Below, in pieces: positions 1 through 7,891 of a stretch of 25,708 nucleotides of DNA. The first letter of the stretch is position 1. Every line of letters begins with the position of its first letter. The DNA is from an uncultured Clostridia bacterium (GTDB lineage Bacteria; Bacillota; Clostridia; Christensenellales; Aristaeellaceae), in assembly GCA_945877525.1 (NCBI GenBank), contig CAMDVP010000014.1, forward strand, positions 1 through 25,708, given 5' to 3'. The position numbers were made by a program, and so were the translations under genes. The notes under the pieces are model-generated. The model ran no database searches. It saw only the letters and a list, made by a program, of their open reading frames with translations, and had not been told where the DNA came from.

Positions 1-380
1 CTTCCGATCTCCATCATTTCCAGGATCAGCCGCCGCAGCACATGGTCGCCCAGCTCGTCCACGGTGTCTATGTCGATATGCAGCACACGGTCGCCGCCAA
101 TTTGCCGTACGGACTGGATGCGCCCGCCCATCAGCTGCTTGCGCAGCAGCATGCAGAACATGGGCGGCTCCAGGGGATTGGGAAAGGTGGCACAGGTCAG
201 GTGGCACCGGGCGTTGTTGGGCGAGGCGCACAGCAGCACCCGCCGGTTTTCGCTGCCGGCGCGGACAAGCAGCACCACCGCGTCCTTCTCCGGCTGGGTA
301 ATTTTATCAATGCGGCCCCCAGCCAGGGCGGCGTGAAGCTCCCTGGCGGCAAAGCCGATGGTCAGTCCGTCCACAGGCAT
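1..380 (-). CDS. rqcH: RqcH/NFACT-family ribosome quality control protein, N-terminal fragment
   Basis: This is the first 126 codons of a minus-strand gene that runs off the left edge. The translation begins MPVDGLTIGFAARELHAAL and continues with GGRIDKITQPEKDAVVLLVR, NRRVLLCASPNNARCHLT and NPLEPPMFCMLLRKQL. This is the NFACT-N pattern of the RqcH/FbpA/Tae2 family. In Firmicutes these proteins bind stalled 50S subunits and direct C-terminal alanine tailing of the nascent chain; older annotations call them fibronectin-binding proteins. The start at 380 is supported by AAGGAGGA just upstream, and a TTGGCA-17-TATAAT promoter lies further upstream. No frame damage is seen. The coiled-coil, NFACT-R and NFACT-C parts lie outside the window. 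The family call is firm from the N-terminal motifs. Confidence 0.88.
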   Translation of the reverse strand, partial: MPVDGLTIGFAARELHAALAGGRIDKITQPEKDAVVLLVRAGSENRRVLLCASPNNARCHLTCATFPNPLEPPMFCMLLRKQLMGGRIQSVRQIGGDRVLHIDIDTVDELGDHVLRRLILEMMEIG

Positions 381-412
381 GGGCAGGTTCCTCCTTGTGC
401 GATGTGCCTTCT

Positions 413-441
413 ATTATACGGTGTTTTGCCCCGTTTGCCAA
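413..441 (-). promoter_or_regulatory. SigA-type promoter for rqcH
   Basis: On the minus strand the -35 box TTGGCA (441-436) and the perfect -10 box TATAAT (418-413) are separated by exactly 17 bases. They lie about 33 bases upstream of the rqcH start codon, which leaves room for a short leader with the AAGGAGGA ribosome binding site. Confidence 0.75.
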
Positions 442-1149
442 GGGGCAGGAAGCGCAATGCGGTTCCGCATCAGGCCAGCTGAGGGGGGACTTCCCGTATC
501 CCTGCATCCTGCAAACAAAACCTTGCCCCAAAACTGAAGCGCAGACCTGCGAATTGCATTTTTGCATATTCGGAATTGCATCGTTTCCTTGTGTGATGCG
601 TCTGCACGTTTCCCGAGCCAGTGCCTGGATTTGCCGGATGCAGGGGAACGCTGCTATCCATCATCTTCGTGTTGTGTGCCATATGGCGTGGCAGAAAGGC
701 AGTGCATCAGGTATGCATCGGGAGTTTTATTTATTCCCGGGGATATGCATGCATTGGAAATAGCGCTGCCGCCGCCTTTTCCATAAAACGGTGCAATCGT
801 ATTTTTCAGTAAGGAATTCAGTGTATTTCGATTGATAGCAGGCACGTTTGGTGGTATTTTGTATACAACGTTCGTGTTTGCTTGTCGGCACGGCGTTGAT
901 CCTGATGAATAATCATGAGAAGCATTCAGGGGTGACCGGATAAGCCCATGGTATTTTAGCCGACCGCAGCGCCGCAGGAAGAGAACCAGATGCCCCGGCG
1001 TGGCCGGGAAGGTTCGCACGCTTACGTTTTCCGGCCCGCAGCATGTCAGGGTGACGGCGTTTGCAAGTTGACTTCATCCTGCCTGCATCCGGGAAGATGA
1101 AAGCAGCCGTCTTTGTCGGGCACACAGATGAAACTGAAGGAGAGGGATC
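442..1149. other. Gene-poor intergenic region
   Basis: No open frame here has a credible start, ribosome binding site or recognisable protein. Base composition is visibly richer in A+T than the neighbouring genes, mainly between 540 and 960. Two small patterns stand out. GAATTGCAT occurs twice as a direct repeat at 551-559 and 573-581, 22 bases apart. The 10-base palindrome TTGTATACAA sits at 859-868. I see no riboswitch, tRNA or rho-independent terminator. No promoter for the downstream peptidase is clear; a TTGACT at about 1068 has no matching -10 box. Confidence 0.5.
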
Positions 1150-2817
1150 ATGCGCTTTGATGAAATGCCCTATCAACGGGTGACCTACGAAGAGGCGGAG
1201 GCGGCTTATCAGGCGCTGTTTCAGTCTTTGCAGGCAGCGTCCTGCGAAGCGGACTGCCTGGCCGTGCTGAAAGAACATGACCGTCTTACCGAAATGCTAA
1301 CCCCCATTGATCTGTGCTATGTCCGCCATGGCATGAATGTCAACGACCCTTTCTATGCCGGGGAGCAGGCGTACTATGATGAGATCGGCCCCCGGCTGGG
1401 CGAATTGCAGAACCGCTTCTACAGGCTGCTGGCGGAGTCTCCCTTTTCCGCCTTTTTTGAGAAGACCGTGGGAGCCTTCGCTTTCCGCCTTATCCTTTCG
1501 GGGCTGGAGGGCTATGACAGCAGCATCATTCCCCTGCAGCAGGAAGAAAACGCACTGCTGAGCCGGTACAACCAGCTGGTATCCAACGCCAGGGCGGATT
1601 ACCGCGGCGAGCGGGTCAGCCGCAGCAGTCTTACCCGGGATCAGCAGTCTGCGGACAGAAAGGTCAGGAAGGAAGCCTATCACGCGGCCATTGCTTCCTG
1701 GGAGGAACAGCGCGGCGAGCTGGAGGAAATCTACGACAGCCTTGTGAAAAACCGCGCCAGGCAGGCGGAGCTGATGGGATTTCCCAGCTTTGTGGAGCTG
1801 AGCTATCTGCGCATGAACCGCATCGGCTATGCCCCGGAGGACGTCCGGTGCTTCCGGGAGCAGGTGAAGGCATATCTGGTGCCTGTGGCGGCATCCCTGA
1901 ACGAGCGGAGACGGAAGCGTCTGGGCCTGGACCGGCTTTATTCCTATGACGGCGGGGTCTTTTTTCCGGAGGGGAATCCGACGCCCCTGGGGGATGAGGC
2001 GTTCTGCTTGGACATGACCCGGCGGATGTTCGCTGACATCTCTCCCGAAACGGGAAAGTACATTGACTTCATGCTGGACAGAGGGCTTTATGACGTGGCC
2101 ATGCGGGACGGAAAACAGTCGGGAGGCTATTGCACCCAGTTTGAAGCGTACCGCACGCCGTTCATTTTCGCCAACTTCGACGGCACCAGCGAGAACGCCT
2201 ACATCATGAGCCACGAGGGCGGGCACGGCTTCTACTTTTACCTCAAGCGCAATGAGGAAATCCGGGAGCGGGGCTGGTACACCCCGGAAATGGCGGAAAC
2301 CCACGCCATGGCCATGGAATTCTTCGCAGCGCCCCATATGGAGCTGTTCTTTGGCAGCCGCGGGGAGGACTACCGCGCGATGCACCTGGAGAAGGCCGTA
2401 TCCCTGATCCTCTATGAATGCCAGCAGGACGAATTCCAGCAGCTCATCTATGAACAGCCCGGGCTGACAAGGCAGCAGCGCAACGATGTGTGGGCAAGGC
2501 TGGAGCAGGATTACTTTCCCTTCCGGGAGTATACGGAAGACGAGCGAAAGCAGTTCGGCTCCCGCTGGCAGCGGATTCCCCACCTGTTTCTGTGGCCGTT
2601 CTACGCCATCGACTACGCCCTGGCGCAGGTCTGCGCCCTGCAGTTTGCGAAAAGGATGAGCGAGGATCGTGAACAGGCGTGGCAGAGCTATCTGGCCTTC
2701 TGCCATGCCTGCGGCAATCACAGCTTCCCGGAAGCCCTCGATACCGCCGGCCTGGAAAATCCCTTTGCGCCGGACAGCCTCGGAAACCTGATGAATTGGC
2801 TGCAAACGCGGCTTTAA
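1150..2817 (+). CDS. M3-family oligoendopeptidase (PepF-like zinc metallopeptidase)
   Basis: A 555-residue cytoplasmic protein with no signal peptide. The zinc site HEGGH lies at residues 355-359 in SHEGGHGFYF. It fits the M3 consensus HExGH, with E356 as general base and H355/H359 as ligands. The segment ETHAMAMEFF follows at 383-392, where E383 is the expected third ligand. The length matches bacterial M3 oligoendopeptidases, which cut short peptides inside the cell. AAGGAGAG precedes the ATG by about 8 bases and fixes the start. The gene stands directly upstream of an oligopeptide ABC transporter, so it probably hydrolyses the imported peptides. The two could be one transcript, since no separate transporter promoter is obvious. 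Its stop codon overlaps the left end of a 163-bp repeat element. Confidence 0.93.
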   Translation: MRFDEMPYQRVTYEEAEAAYQALFQSLQAASCEADCLAVLKEHDRLTEMLTPIDLCYVRHGMNVNDPFYAGEQAYYDEIGPRLGELQNRFYRLLAESPFSAFFEKTVGAFAFRLILSGLEGYDSSIIPLQQEENALLSRYNQLVSNARADYRGERVSRSSLTRDQQSADRKVRKEAYHAAIASWEEQRGELEEIYDSLVKNRARQAELMGFPSFVELSYLRMNRIGYAPEDVRCFREQVKAYLVPVAASLNERRRKRLGLDRLYSYDGGVFFPEGNPTPLGDEAFCLDMTRRMFADISPETGKYIDFMLDRGLYDVAMRDGKQSGGYCTQFEAYRTPFIFANFDGTSENAYIMSHEGGHGFYFYLKRNEEIRERGWYTPEMAETHAMAMEFFAAPHMELFFGSRGEDYRAMHLEKAVSLILYECQQDEFQQLIYEQPGLTRQQRNDVWARLEQDYFPFREYTEDERKQFGSRWQRIPHLFLWPFYAIDYALAQVCALQFAKRMSEDREQAWQSYLAFCHACGNHSFPEALDTAGLENPFAPDSLGNLMNWLQTRL

Positions 2818-2978
2818 GGAACCTTTGAATCACTCGGCGGTACGCTGGCGGCTGAATTTGAGCCATCCGCTTCTTGCAGAAATCTCGATTTACCTCCAGT
2901 AAACCTTCAATTTCTGCAATCGCATCCGGCAGAAATTCCGCTCGCCATCGCACCACCTCATTGATTCAGAGTTTCCTT
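2816..2978. repeat. 163-bp structured inverted-repeat element, copy A
   Basis: The ends are inverted repeats: the left end AAGGAACCTTTGAATCA and the reverse complement of the right end AAGGAAACTCTGAATCA agree at 15 of 17 positions. Imperfect pairing continues inward through GC-rich arms (GGCGGTACGCTGGCGG against GGTGGTGCGATGGCGA). The centre is a stem, GCAGAAAT at 2876-2883 with ATTTCTGC at 2910-2917, enclosing a smaller hairpin (2887-2893 with 2899-2905). The same element with the same length occurs at 16842-17004. The minus strand carries an open frame containing IEGLLEVNRDFCKKRMAQ. The element begins inside the peptidase stop codon (TAA, 2815-2817). It resembles a MITE or other small non-autonomous repeat; no transposase is present. 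Confidence 0.8.
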
Positions 2979-3020
2979 AATTCATAAACATGCCCGGACA
3001 AAATGAAAAGGAGGCATTGT

Positions 3021-5336
3021 ATGAACAGGAAACTGATCTCCATGCTGCTTGCATTCACCCTTGTGACGGCGCTGCTCGCGCCCTGCGGAACGCAGGCAAT
3101 TGCGGAAGGCGAAACCTACACCTATCACGGCACCTATTCCAGCGTGTCCACCTGGTCTCCCACGGACTGGGAAATCTCCTCGGAATATGACATGCTGGGC
3201 TATACCGTGACGCCCTTCTACGGCTTCTGGATGAACGAAACCAGGGACGGCTATGACATCGTGCCCGAGCTGGCCGCGGAATTCCCTGTGGACGTTACCG
3301 CCGCCTATGCCGGAAACGAGGTGTACGGTGTGCCGGCCGACGCGACAGAGGGCTATGCCTGGCAGGTGAAAATGCGGGAAAACGCCACCTGGGAGGACGG
3401 CACGCCCATCACCGCGCGGGATGTGGAATATACCTTGCAGCAGTTCCTCAGCCCTGACATGAAAAACTATCGGGCTTCCCTGTTCTATCAGGGCGGCACC
3501 GCTCTGGCCAATGCGGAAAGCTATTACAACAGCGACAAGGCCGGCGAGCCCGCCCTGTATCTGGCCACCAGCCTGGGCGATAAGGCCATGACCGACTTCA
3601 CCGCAGGTGCGGACGGACAGTACGCGGACGCCGACGGCAACCCGGTGTTCTTTGCCTGGGGTGTTCCCCTGGAATATCTGGGCGGCTACACCCTGCGCGA
3701 CTACTGGTCTGCCATGGATCTGGACACGTTTTACGCGGTGGACGGCCTGATGGACGCGGATGGCATGGTTCCCATGACGGAGGACACCGTGGAGGGCGTC
3801 TACTCCCTGACAGGCGGCGACTACTTCGGCAACGAGCCGAGGGAAGCCCTGATCAACTATGTGTACTGCTACGGCACGATGGAGCCCACCTCCTGGGAGC
3901 AGGTCGGCTTTGTCCAGGATGATGAATATACCTTCACCCTCGTGCTGAAGAACCCCAGCACGCTGTTTGACTTTGAGATGAACGTGGACAACCTGCTTCT
4001 GGTGAAGGAGGACCTGTACGAGGCCAACAAGACGGAGGCCGGCGGCATCATCAAGTCCGCCTATGGCACCGGCGTGGACAGGTTCAGCTCCTATGGCCCC
4101 TACAAGCTCACCGGCTACCAGGAATCCAAGCAGATTGTTTTTGCCCGGAACGAAAGCTGGTTCGGCTATGCGGACGAGCGCTACGAGGGCATGTATCAGA
4201 CCACGGGTGTGGAGCTTTCCCAGATTGATGAGCACACCACCCAGCTGACCATGTTCCTGCAGGGCAACCTGGATGCCGTGGGCCTGGCCGCGGACGACAT
4301 GGAAAAGTACGGCACCAGCGACTATGTGTACTACACCCCCACCAGCAACACCTATTATCTGGCCCTGAACACCGACTTTGACATCCTCAAAAGCAGGGAA
4401 ACGGAGGGCGTCAACAAGACCATTCTGACCTACATCGACTTCCGCAAGGCCATGTCGCTCTCCTTTGACCGCACGGATTATGTCATGAGCTGCACCGCCT
4501 GCTCCGACCCGGCGTTCGGCCTGCTGAACGACGTGTACGTCTGCGACCCCGTGTCCGGTCTGGCCTATCGGGACAGCGAATACGCCCAGAGAACCCTGTG
4601 CGAGGTGTACGGCGTGGACAGCGTGGATGACCTGACCGGCTATAACCGGGACGAGGCCACTCGCCTGCTGCAATCCGCCTATGACCAGTGCCTGACCGAC
4701 GGCAATATTTCCGACACGGACATCGTGGAAATTGAGTACCATGTATACAGCACGGATTCCGCCAACCAGAAGATGGTGGACTACATTGAGGACGCCATGC
4801 TGGCCGCTGCGGAAGGCACCTCGCTGGAGGGGAGGATCAGGTTCCGTCTGGTGGAGGATCAGGATTACTACACCACCATGCAGAACGGCCAGGACGACAT
4901 GATCAACGGCGCCTGGGGCGGCGCGGAGATGGATCCATACAGCATGATGATCTGCTGGACGGATCCCAGCTATATCATGGAATACGGCTTCGACCCCTAC
5001 CAGAGTCTGACCATCTCCGTCCAGGGTACAGACGTGACCATGAGCTACTATGACTGGTACAACGAACTGTACAACGGCGCCTATGCCATTGCCGAGCTGG
5101 ATGTGCGCAACGAGATTCTTGCCGGCATGGAAAAGGGACTTTTGCTGAACTACCACATGATTCCCATCTTCTCCTCCTGCGGCGCGGCGCTGGCCTCCCA
5201 CAGGATTGTCTATGGCAGCGAGGATTACATCAACTCCATCGTGGGCCGCGGTGGCATTCAGTTCATGACCTATACCATGGACGACGCTCAGTGGGCTGCC
5301 TACTGCGCGGCGCAGAACAACCAGCTGAGCTATTAA
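3021..5336 (+). CDS. Oligopeptide ABC transporter, family 5 solute-binding protein
   Basis: A 771-residue exported binding protein. The start at 3021 is chosen over an in-frame ATG at 3003 because AAAGGAGG sits between them, correctly spaced for 3021. The N-terminus MNRKLISMLLAFTLVTALLA is a Sec signal peptide. A cysteine at position 22 (LAPC) is a poor lipobox, so lipid anchoring is uncertain. The SBP_bac_5 signature is clear: WQVKMRENATWEDGTPITARDVEYTL at about residues 114-139. The family binds oligopeptides, dipeptides, nickel or some sugars. Next to an M3 peptidase and Opp-type permeases and ATPases, peptides are the likeliest ligand. It is longer than typical OppA proteins (about 540-600 residues). 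The extra length seems spread across the protein, including the DSVDDLTGYN region. Confidence 0.9.
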   Translation: MNRKLISMLLAFTLVTALLAPCGTQAIAEGETYTYHGTYSSVSTWSPTDWEISSEYDMLGYTVTPFYGFWMNETRDGYDIVPELAAEFPVDVTAAYAGNEVYGVPADATEGYAWQVKMRENATWEDGTPITARDVEYTLQQFLSPDMKNYRASLFYQGGTALANAESYYNSDKAGEPALYLATSLGDKAMTDFTAGADGQYADADGNPVFFAWGVPLEYLGGYTLRDYWSAMDLDTFYAVDGLMDADGMVPMTEDTVEGVYSLTGGDYFGNEPREALINYVYCYGTMEPTSWEQVGFVQDDEYTFTLVLKNPSTLFDFEMNVDNLLLVKEDLYEANKTEAGGIIKSAYGTGVDRFSSYGPYKLTGYQESKQIVFARNESWFGYADERYEGMYQTTGVELSQIDEHTTQLTMFLQGNLDAVGLAADDMEKYGTSDYVYYTPTSNTYYLALNTDFDILKSRETEGVNKTILTYIDFRKAMSLSFDRTDYVMSCTACSDPAFGLLNDVYVCDPVSGLAYRDSEYAQRTLCEVYGVDSVDDLTGYNRDEATRLLQSAYDQCLTDGNISDTDIVEIEYHVYSTDSANQKMVDYIEDAMLAAAEGTSLEGRIRFRLVEDQDYYTTMQNGQDDMINGAWGGAEMDPYSMMICWTDPSYIMEYGFDPYQSLTISVQGTDVTMSYYDWYNELYNGAYAIAELDVRNEILAGMEKGLLLNYHMIPIFSSCGAALASHRIVYGSEDYINSIVGRGGIQFMTYTMDDAQWAAYCAAQNNQLSY

Positions 5337-5379
5337 GGGGCGGTTTGCGTTCTGTCAACAGACGGATATGGTTCCATCG

Positions 5380-5422
5380 CGCTTTCAGGAGGGAGGGCCG
5401 AAAGGTCCCCTTCCTGAAAGCG
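5380..5422 (+). promoter_or_regulatory. Intercistronic hairpin between binding protein and permease genes
   Basis: CGCTTTCAGGAGGGAGG pairs with CCCCTTCCTGAAAGCG around a short GCCGAAAGGT-type loop. The outer 11 pairs are perfect. No T-run follows, so it is unlikely to be a full terminator. Stable hairpins just 3' of binding-protein genes commonly protect the upstream message and raise its level over the permease genes. That role is inferred here. Confidence 0.6.
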
Positions 5423-5447
5423 TATCTGAGAGCAAGGAGCAAAGCAG

Positions 5448-6416
5448 ATGCTGAAGTACATATGCAAACGAATCGGTCTGTTCATCGTGAGCCTGTTTAT
5501 CATCATGACGATGCTGTTTGTGCTGATTCGTATGCTGCCCAACCCGGTGGTGGCCGTAACCGGCGGGTATGCCAAACAGCTGGAGGACATGCGCAGGGCC
5601 TGGGGATACTATGATCCGGTGATTGTGCAGTACGGCATTTTCCTCAAAAACCTGTTCACCGGCTTCAACTGGGGCTTCTGCACCACGGTGGGAACATTTC
5701 TGCAGCCGGTGGAGGAGTATCTTGCCAGCAAAATCCCGGCAACGCTGTATGTCAATGTGCTGTCGCTGATTGTGTCCGTGCCTCTCGGCGTTCTTTTCGG
5801 CGTGATTGCCGCCGTGTTCAAAAACAAGTGGCAGGATCAGGTCATCAACGTATTCATCATGATTTTCATTTCCATTCCTTCTTTTGTTTATGCGGTGCTT
5901 CTGCAGTATGTGGTGGGCTTTCAGCTGGGATGGTGCCCTCTGGTGATGGACAGTGGCACCGATTACTTTTCCTGGCCCATGCTTCATTCCGTCATTATGC
6001 CGGTACTGGCACTGTCCTTTGGCAATATTGCCGGAAACATGCGCATGATCCGCGCAGAGCTGACGGAAACCCTCACGGCCGACTACATGCTTCTGGCCAG
6101 AACCAAGGGCCTCACCCGGGCCCAGGCCACGATCCATCACGCTTTCCGAAACTCTCTGGTGCCTCTTTTGCCATCCCTTCTCTCCCAGGTGATTTATGTG
6201 ATTTCCGGCTCGCTGATTATCGAGCAGATCTTCGCCGTGCCCGGCATTGGCAAGACCTATCTGGCCTCCATCAACATGCGGGATTACAGCGTGTTTCTGG
6301 CCATCAGCATGTTTTATGTGGTGATCGGCCTGGCGGCGGGCATTCTGTTTGACTTGAGCTACGGGCTCATTGACCCCAGAATCCGGATGGGAGGGAACAA
6401 AACCAATGAGCTATAA
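5448..6416 (+). CDS. Oligopeptide ABC transporter permease, OppB/DppB type
   Basis: A 322-residue integral membrane protein of the BPD_transp_1 fold. The N-terminus MLKYICKRIGLFIVSLFIIMTMLFVLIRMLP is the usual OppB opening: a basic stretch, TM1, then an (R)xxPGDP-like segment, here RMLPNP. Five further hydrophobic segments follow (about 100-122, 132-158, 180-196, 240-265 and 283-302). The EAA-type cytoplasmic loop that docks the ATPases is ELTETLTADYMLLARTKGLT at about 204-223. The C-terminal LSYGLIDPRIR is also typical. AAGGAG lies upstream of the ATG. The next gene overlaps its end by 11 bases, which argues for translational coupling. The length is normal for the family, unlike the partner permease. 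Confidence 0.92.
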   Translation: MLKYICKRIGLFIVSLFIIMTMLFVLIRMLPNPVVAVTGGYAKQLEDMRRAWGYYDPVIVQYGIFLKNLFTGFNWGFCTTVGTFLQPVEEYLASKIPATLYVNVLSLIVSVPLGVLFGVIAAVFKNKWQDQVINVFIMIFISIPSFVYAVLLQYVVGFQLGWCPLVMDSGTDYFSWPMLHSVIMPVLALSFGNIAGNMRMIRAELTETLTADYMLLARTKGLTRAQATIHHAFRNSLVPLLPSLLSQVIYVISGSLIIEQIFAVPGIGKTYLASINMRDYSVFLAISMFYVVIGLAAGILFDLSYGLIDPRIRMGGNKTNEL

Positions 6417-7878
6417 CCAGGAACAGGAGCATATTGCCCCGGAAGAATTCGAGTTTGTGCAGATGAACGAGCAGCTGCATGACAAGGAGCTGGATACAAA
6501 GCCCGTGGGCTTTTTGCGGGATGCCATGCGCCGCTTCTGCCGCAATGGAGGCTCGGTGGTTTGCTTTTTCATTCTGCTGTGCATGGTCATCTTTGCGGTG
6601 ATCACTCCCTTTGTGTCCAGCTATCAGGTGTCCGAGAAGGACGGCTATTACGCCTACGCGCTGCCCAGGCTCAGCACCCGGTTTGACTTGGGCTTCTGGA
6701 ACGGCTGCTCCCAAAAGCAGGTCAACCAGCAAACCTACGACTACTATTCCGCCATTCCGGGCGCTATTGCCAAGGTGTACAGCACTGAGGAAAAGAACGT
6801 GGCCAACCGGATGCAGACCGTCTACAACATTTCCGTGGATTCCTATGCCCGGGTGGGCTATGTGAATGTGAACCTGACGGAGAAGGAATTCCAGGACGCG
6901 CTGACATACCAGGAGGAAACCGGTATCCAGCTGATGTACCCCATCATCAACGAAAAGAAAATCAAGTGCGCCAACTACAAGTCCAACCCCAACGCCTGGT
7001 TTCTGACCAACGCCAAGGGCGTGGCGGAGAGGGACAAGAACGGCGAATTGCAAAACATCTATCTGAAGGATGACACGTCTCCTGACGGATACGCCTACTA
7101 TGTGAGCAAAATGGGCGGCAGCTCCTATCAGATCCGCACGCTTTACTCCAGCTGGTATCAGTACCAGAACGGAAAGGAAGCCTGCTTCCTCTTCGGCGCG
7201 GACGAATATGGCTACGACATCTGCGTGCGCCTGGCCTCCGGCGCGAGGCTATCCCTGACGGTGTCGGTACTGGCGGCCATCATCAACCTGATTCTGGGCA
7301 TCATCGTCGGCGCGCTGGAGGGATACTATGGCGGCGCCTTCGACCTGGTGATGGAGCGGATCAAGGATATTCTCTATGAAATTCCCAGCCTGGTGTTCAT
7401 GACCCTGTTCCAGATTTATTTTGCCAGGAAGATGGGCTCCATGTTCGCCATGTTTTTCTGCTTTATCTTCTTCGGGTGGATCAGCACCTCGTCCACGGTG
7501 CGCGCCCAGTTTTACCGCTTCAAGGGACAGGAGTACGTCATGGCGGCGCGAACCCTGGGCGCCAGGGACAGCCGGCTGATTTTCAAGCACATCCTGCCCA
7601 ACGCCTCCGGCTTTATCATCACGGCCTGCATCCTGTCCATTCCCTATACAATTTTCTCAGAGGCCATCTATTCCTACCTGGGCATCGTGAACCTGAATTC
7701 CAAAACGGTGACCAGCCTTGGCTCCATGCTGCAGAACGGACAGCAAACCCTGTCCACCTATCCGCACTGCGTGTTCTTCCCGGCGATTTTCCTGGCGCTG
7801 CTGCTGATATGCTTCAACATCCTTGGCAACGGCCTGCGGGACGCGTTCAACCCCTCCCTGCGCGGCGTGGATGAGTAA
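6406..7878 (+). CDS. Oligopeptide ABC transporter permease, OppC/DppC type, with large extracytoplasmic insertion
   Basis: A 490-residue permease. The start at 6406 has GGGAGGGAA upstream; an in-frame ATG at 6370 has no such site. The N-terminal tail is cytoplasmic and TM1 is at about residues 50-70 (SVVCFFILLCMVIFAVITPF). About 200 residues then follow (72-265) before the permease core resumes at EYGYDICVRLASGARLSL, the conserved OppC entry. The EAA loop is EYVMAARTLGARDSRLIFKHILPNA at about 376-400. Normal OppC proteins are near 300 residues, with only a short TM1-TM2 loop. The insertion is polar and aromatic (YYAYALPRLSTRFDLGFWNG, and a YEEKEFQDAL-type segment). It would face outside and could contact the large binding protein. 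Confidence 0.9.
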   Translation: MSYNQEQEHIAPEEFEFVQMNEQLHDKELDTKPVGFLRDAMRRFCRNGGSVVCFFILLCMVIFAVITPFVSSYQVSEKDGYYAYALPRLSTRFDLGFWNGCSQKQVNQQTYDYYSAIPGAIAKVYSTEEKNVANRMQTVYNISVDSYARVGYVNVNLTEKEFQDALTYQEETGIQLMYPIINEKKIKCANYKSNPNAWFLTNAKGVAERDKNGELQNIYLKDDTSPDGYAYYVSKMGGSSYQIRTLYSSWYQYQNGKEACFLFGADEYGYDICVRLASGARLSLTVSVLAAIINLILGIIVGALEGYYGGAFDLVMERIKDILYEIPSLVFMTLFQIYFARKMGSMFAMFFCFIFFGWISTSSTVRAQFYRFKGQEYVMAARTLGARDSRLIFKHILPNASGFIITACILSIPYTIFSEAIYSYLGIVNLNSKTVTSLGSMLQNGQQTLSTYPHCVFFPAIFLALLLICFNILGNGLRDAFNPSLRGVDE

Positions 7879-7891
7879 GAAGGAGGCTTCC

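Noticed and set aside
42..482. A 146-codon plus-strand frame at the left edge
   Set aside because: It is the complement of the RqcH N-terminus, which has a strong family match, ribosome binding site and promoter on the minus strand.
593..760. Repeated TGCAT/ATGCAT words in the left intergenic region
   Set aside because: They are irregularly spaced with no common longer word, and the density is plausible for an A/T-richer stretch.
2982..5201. A 739-codon open frame antisense to the binding-protein gene, rich in His, Val and Gly
   Set aside because: It mirrors a high-GC coding sequence whose third positions are mostly G/C. It has no ribosome binding site or recognisable domain, and the sense strand has a clear family match.
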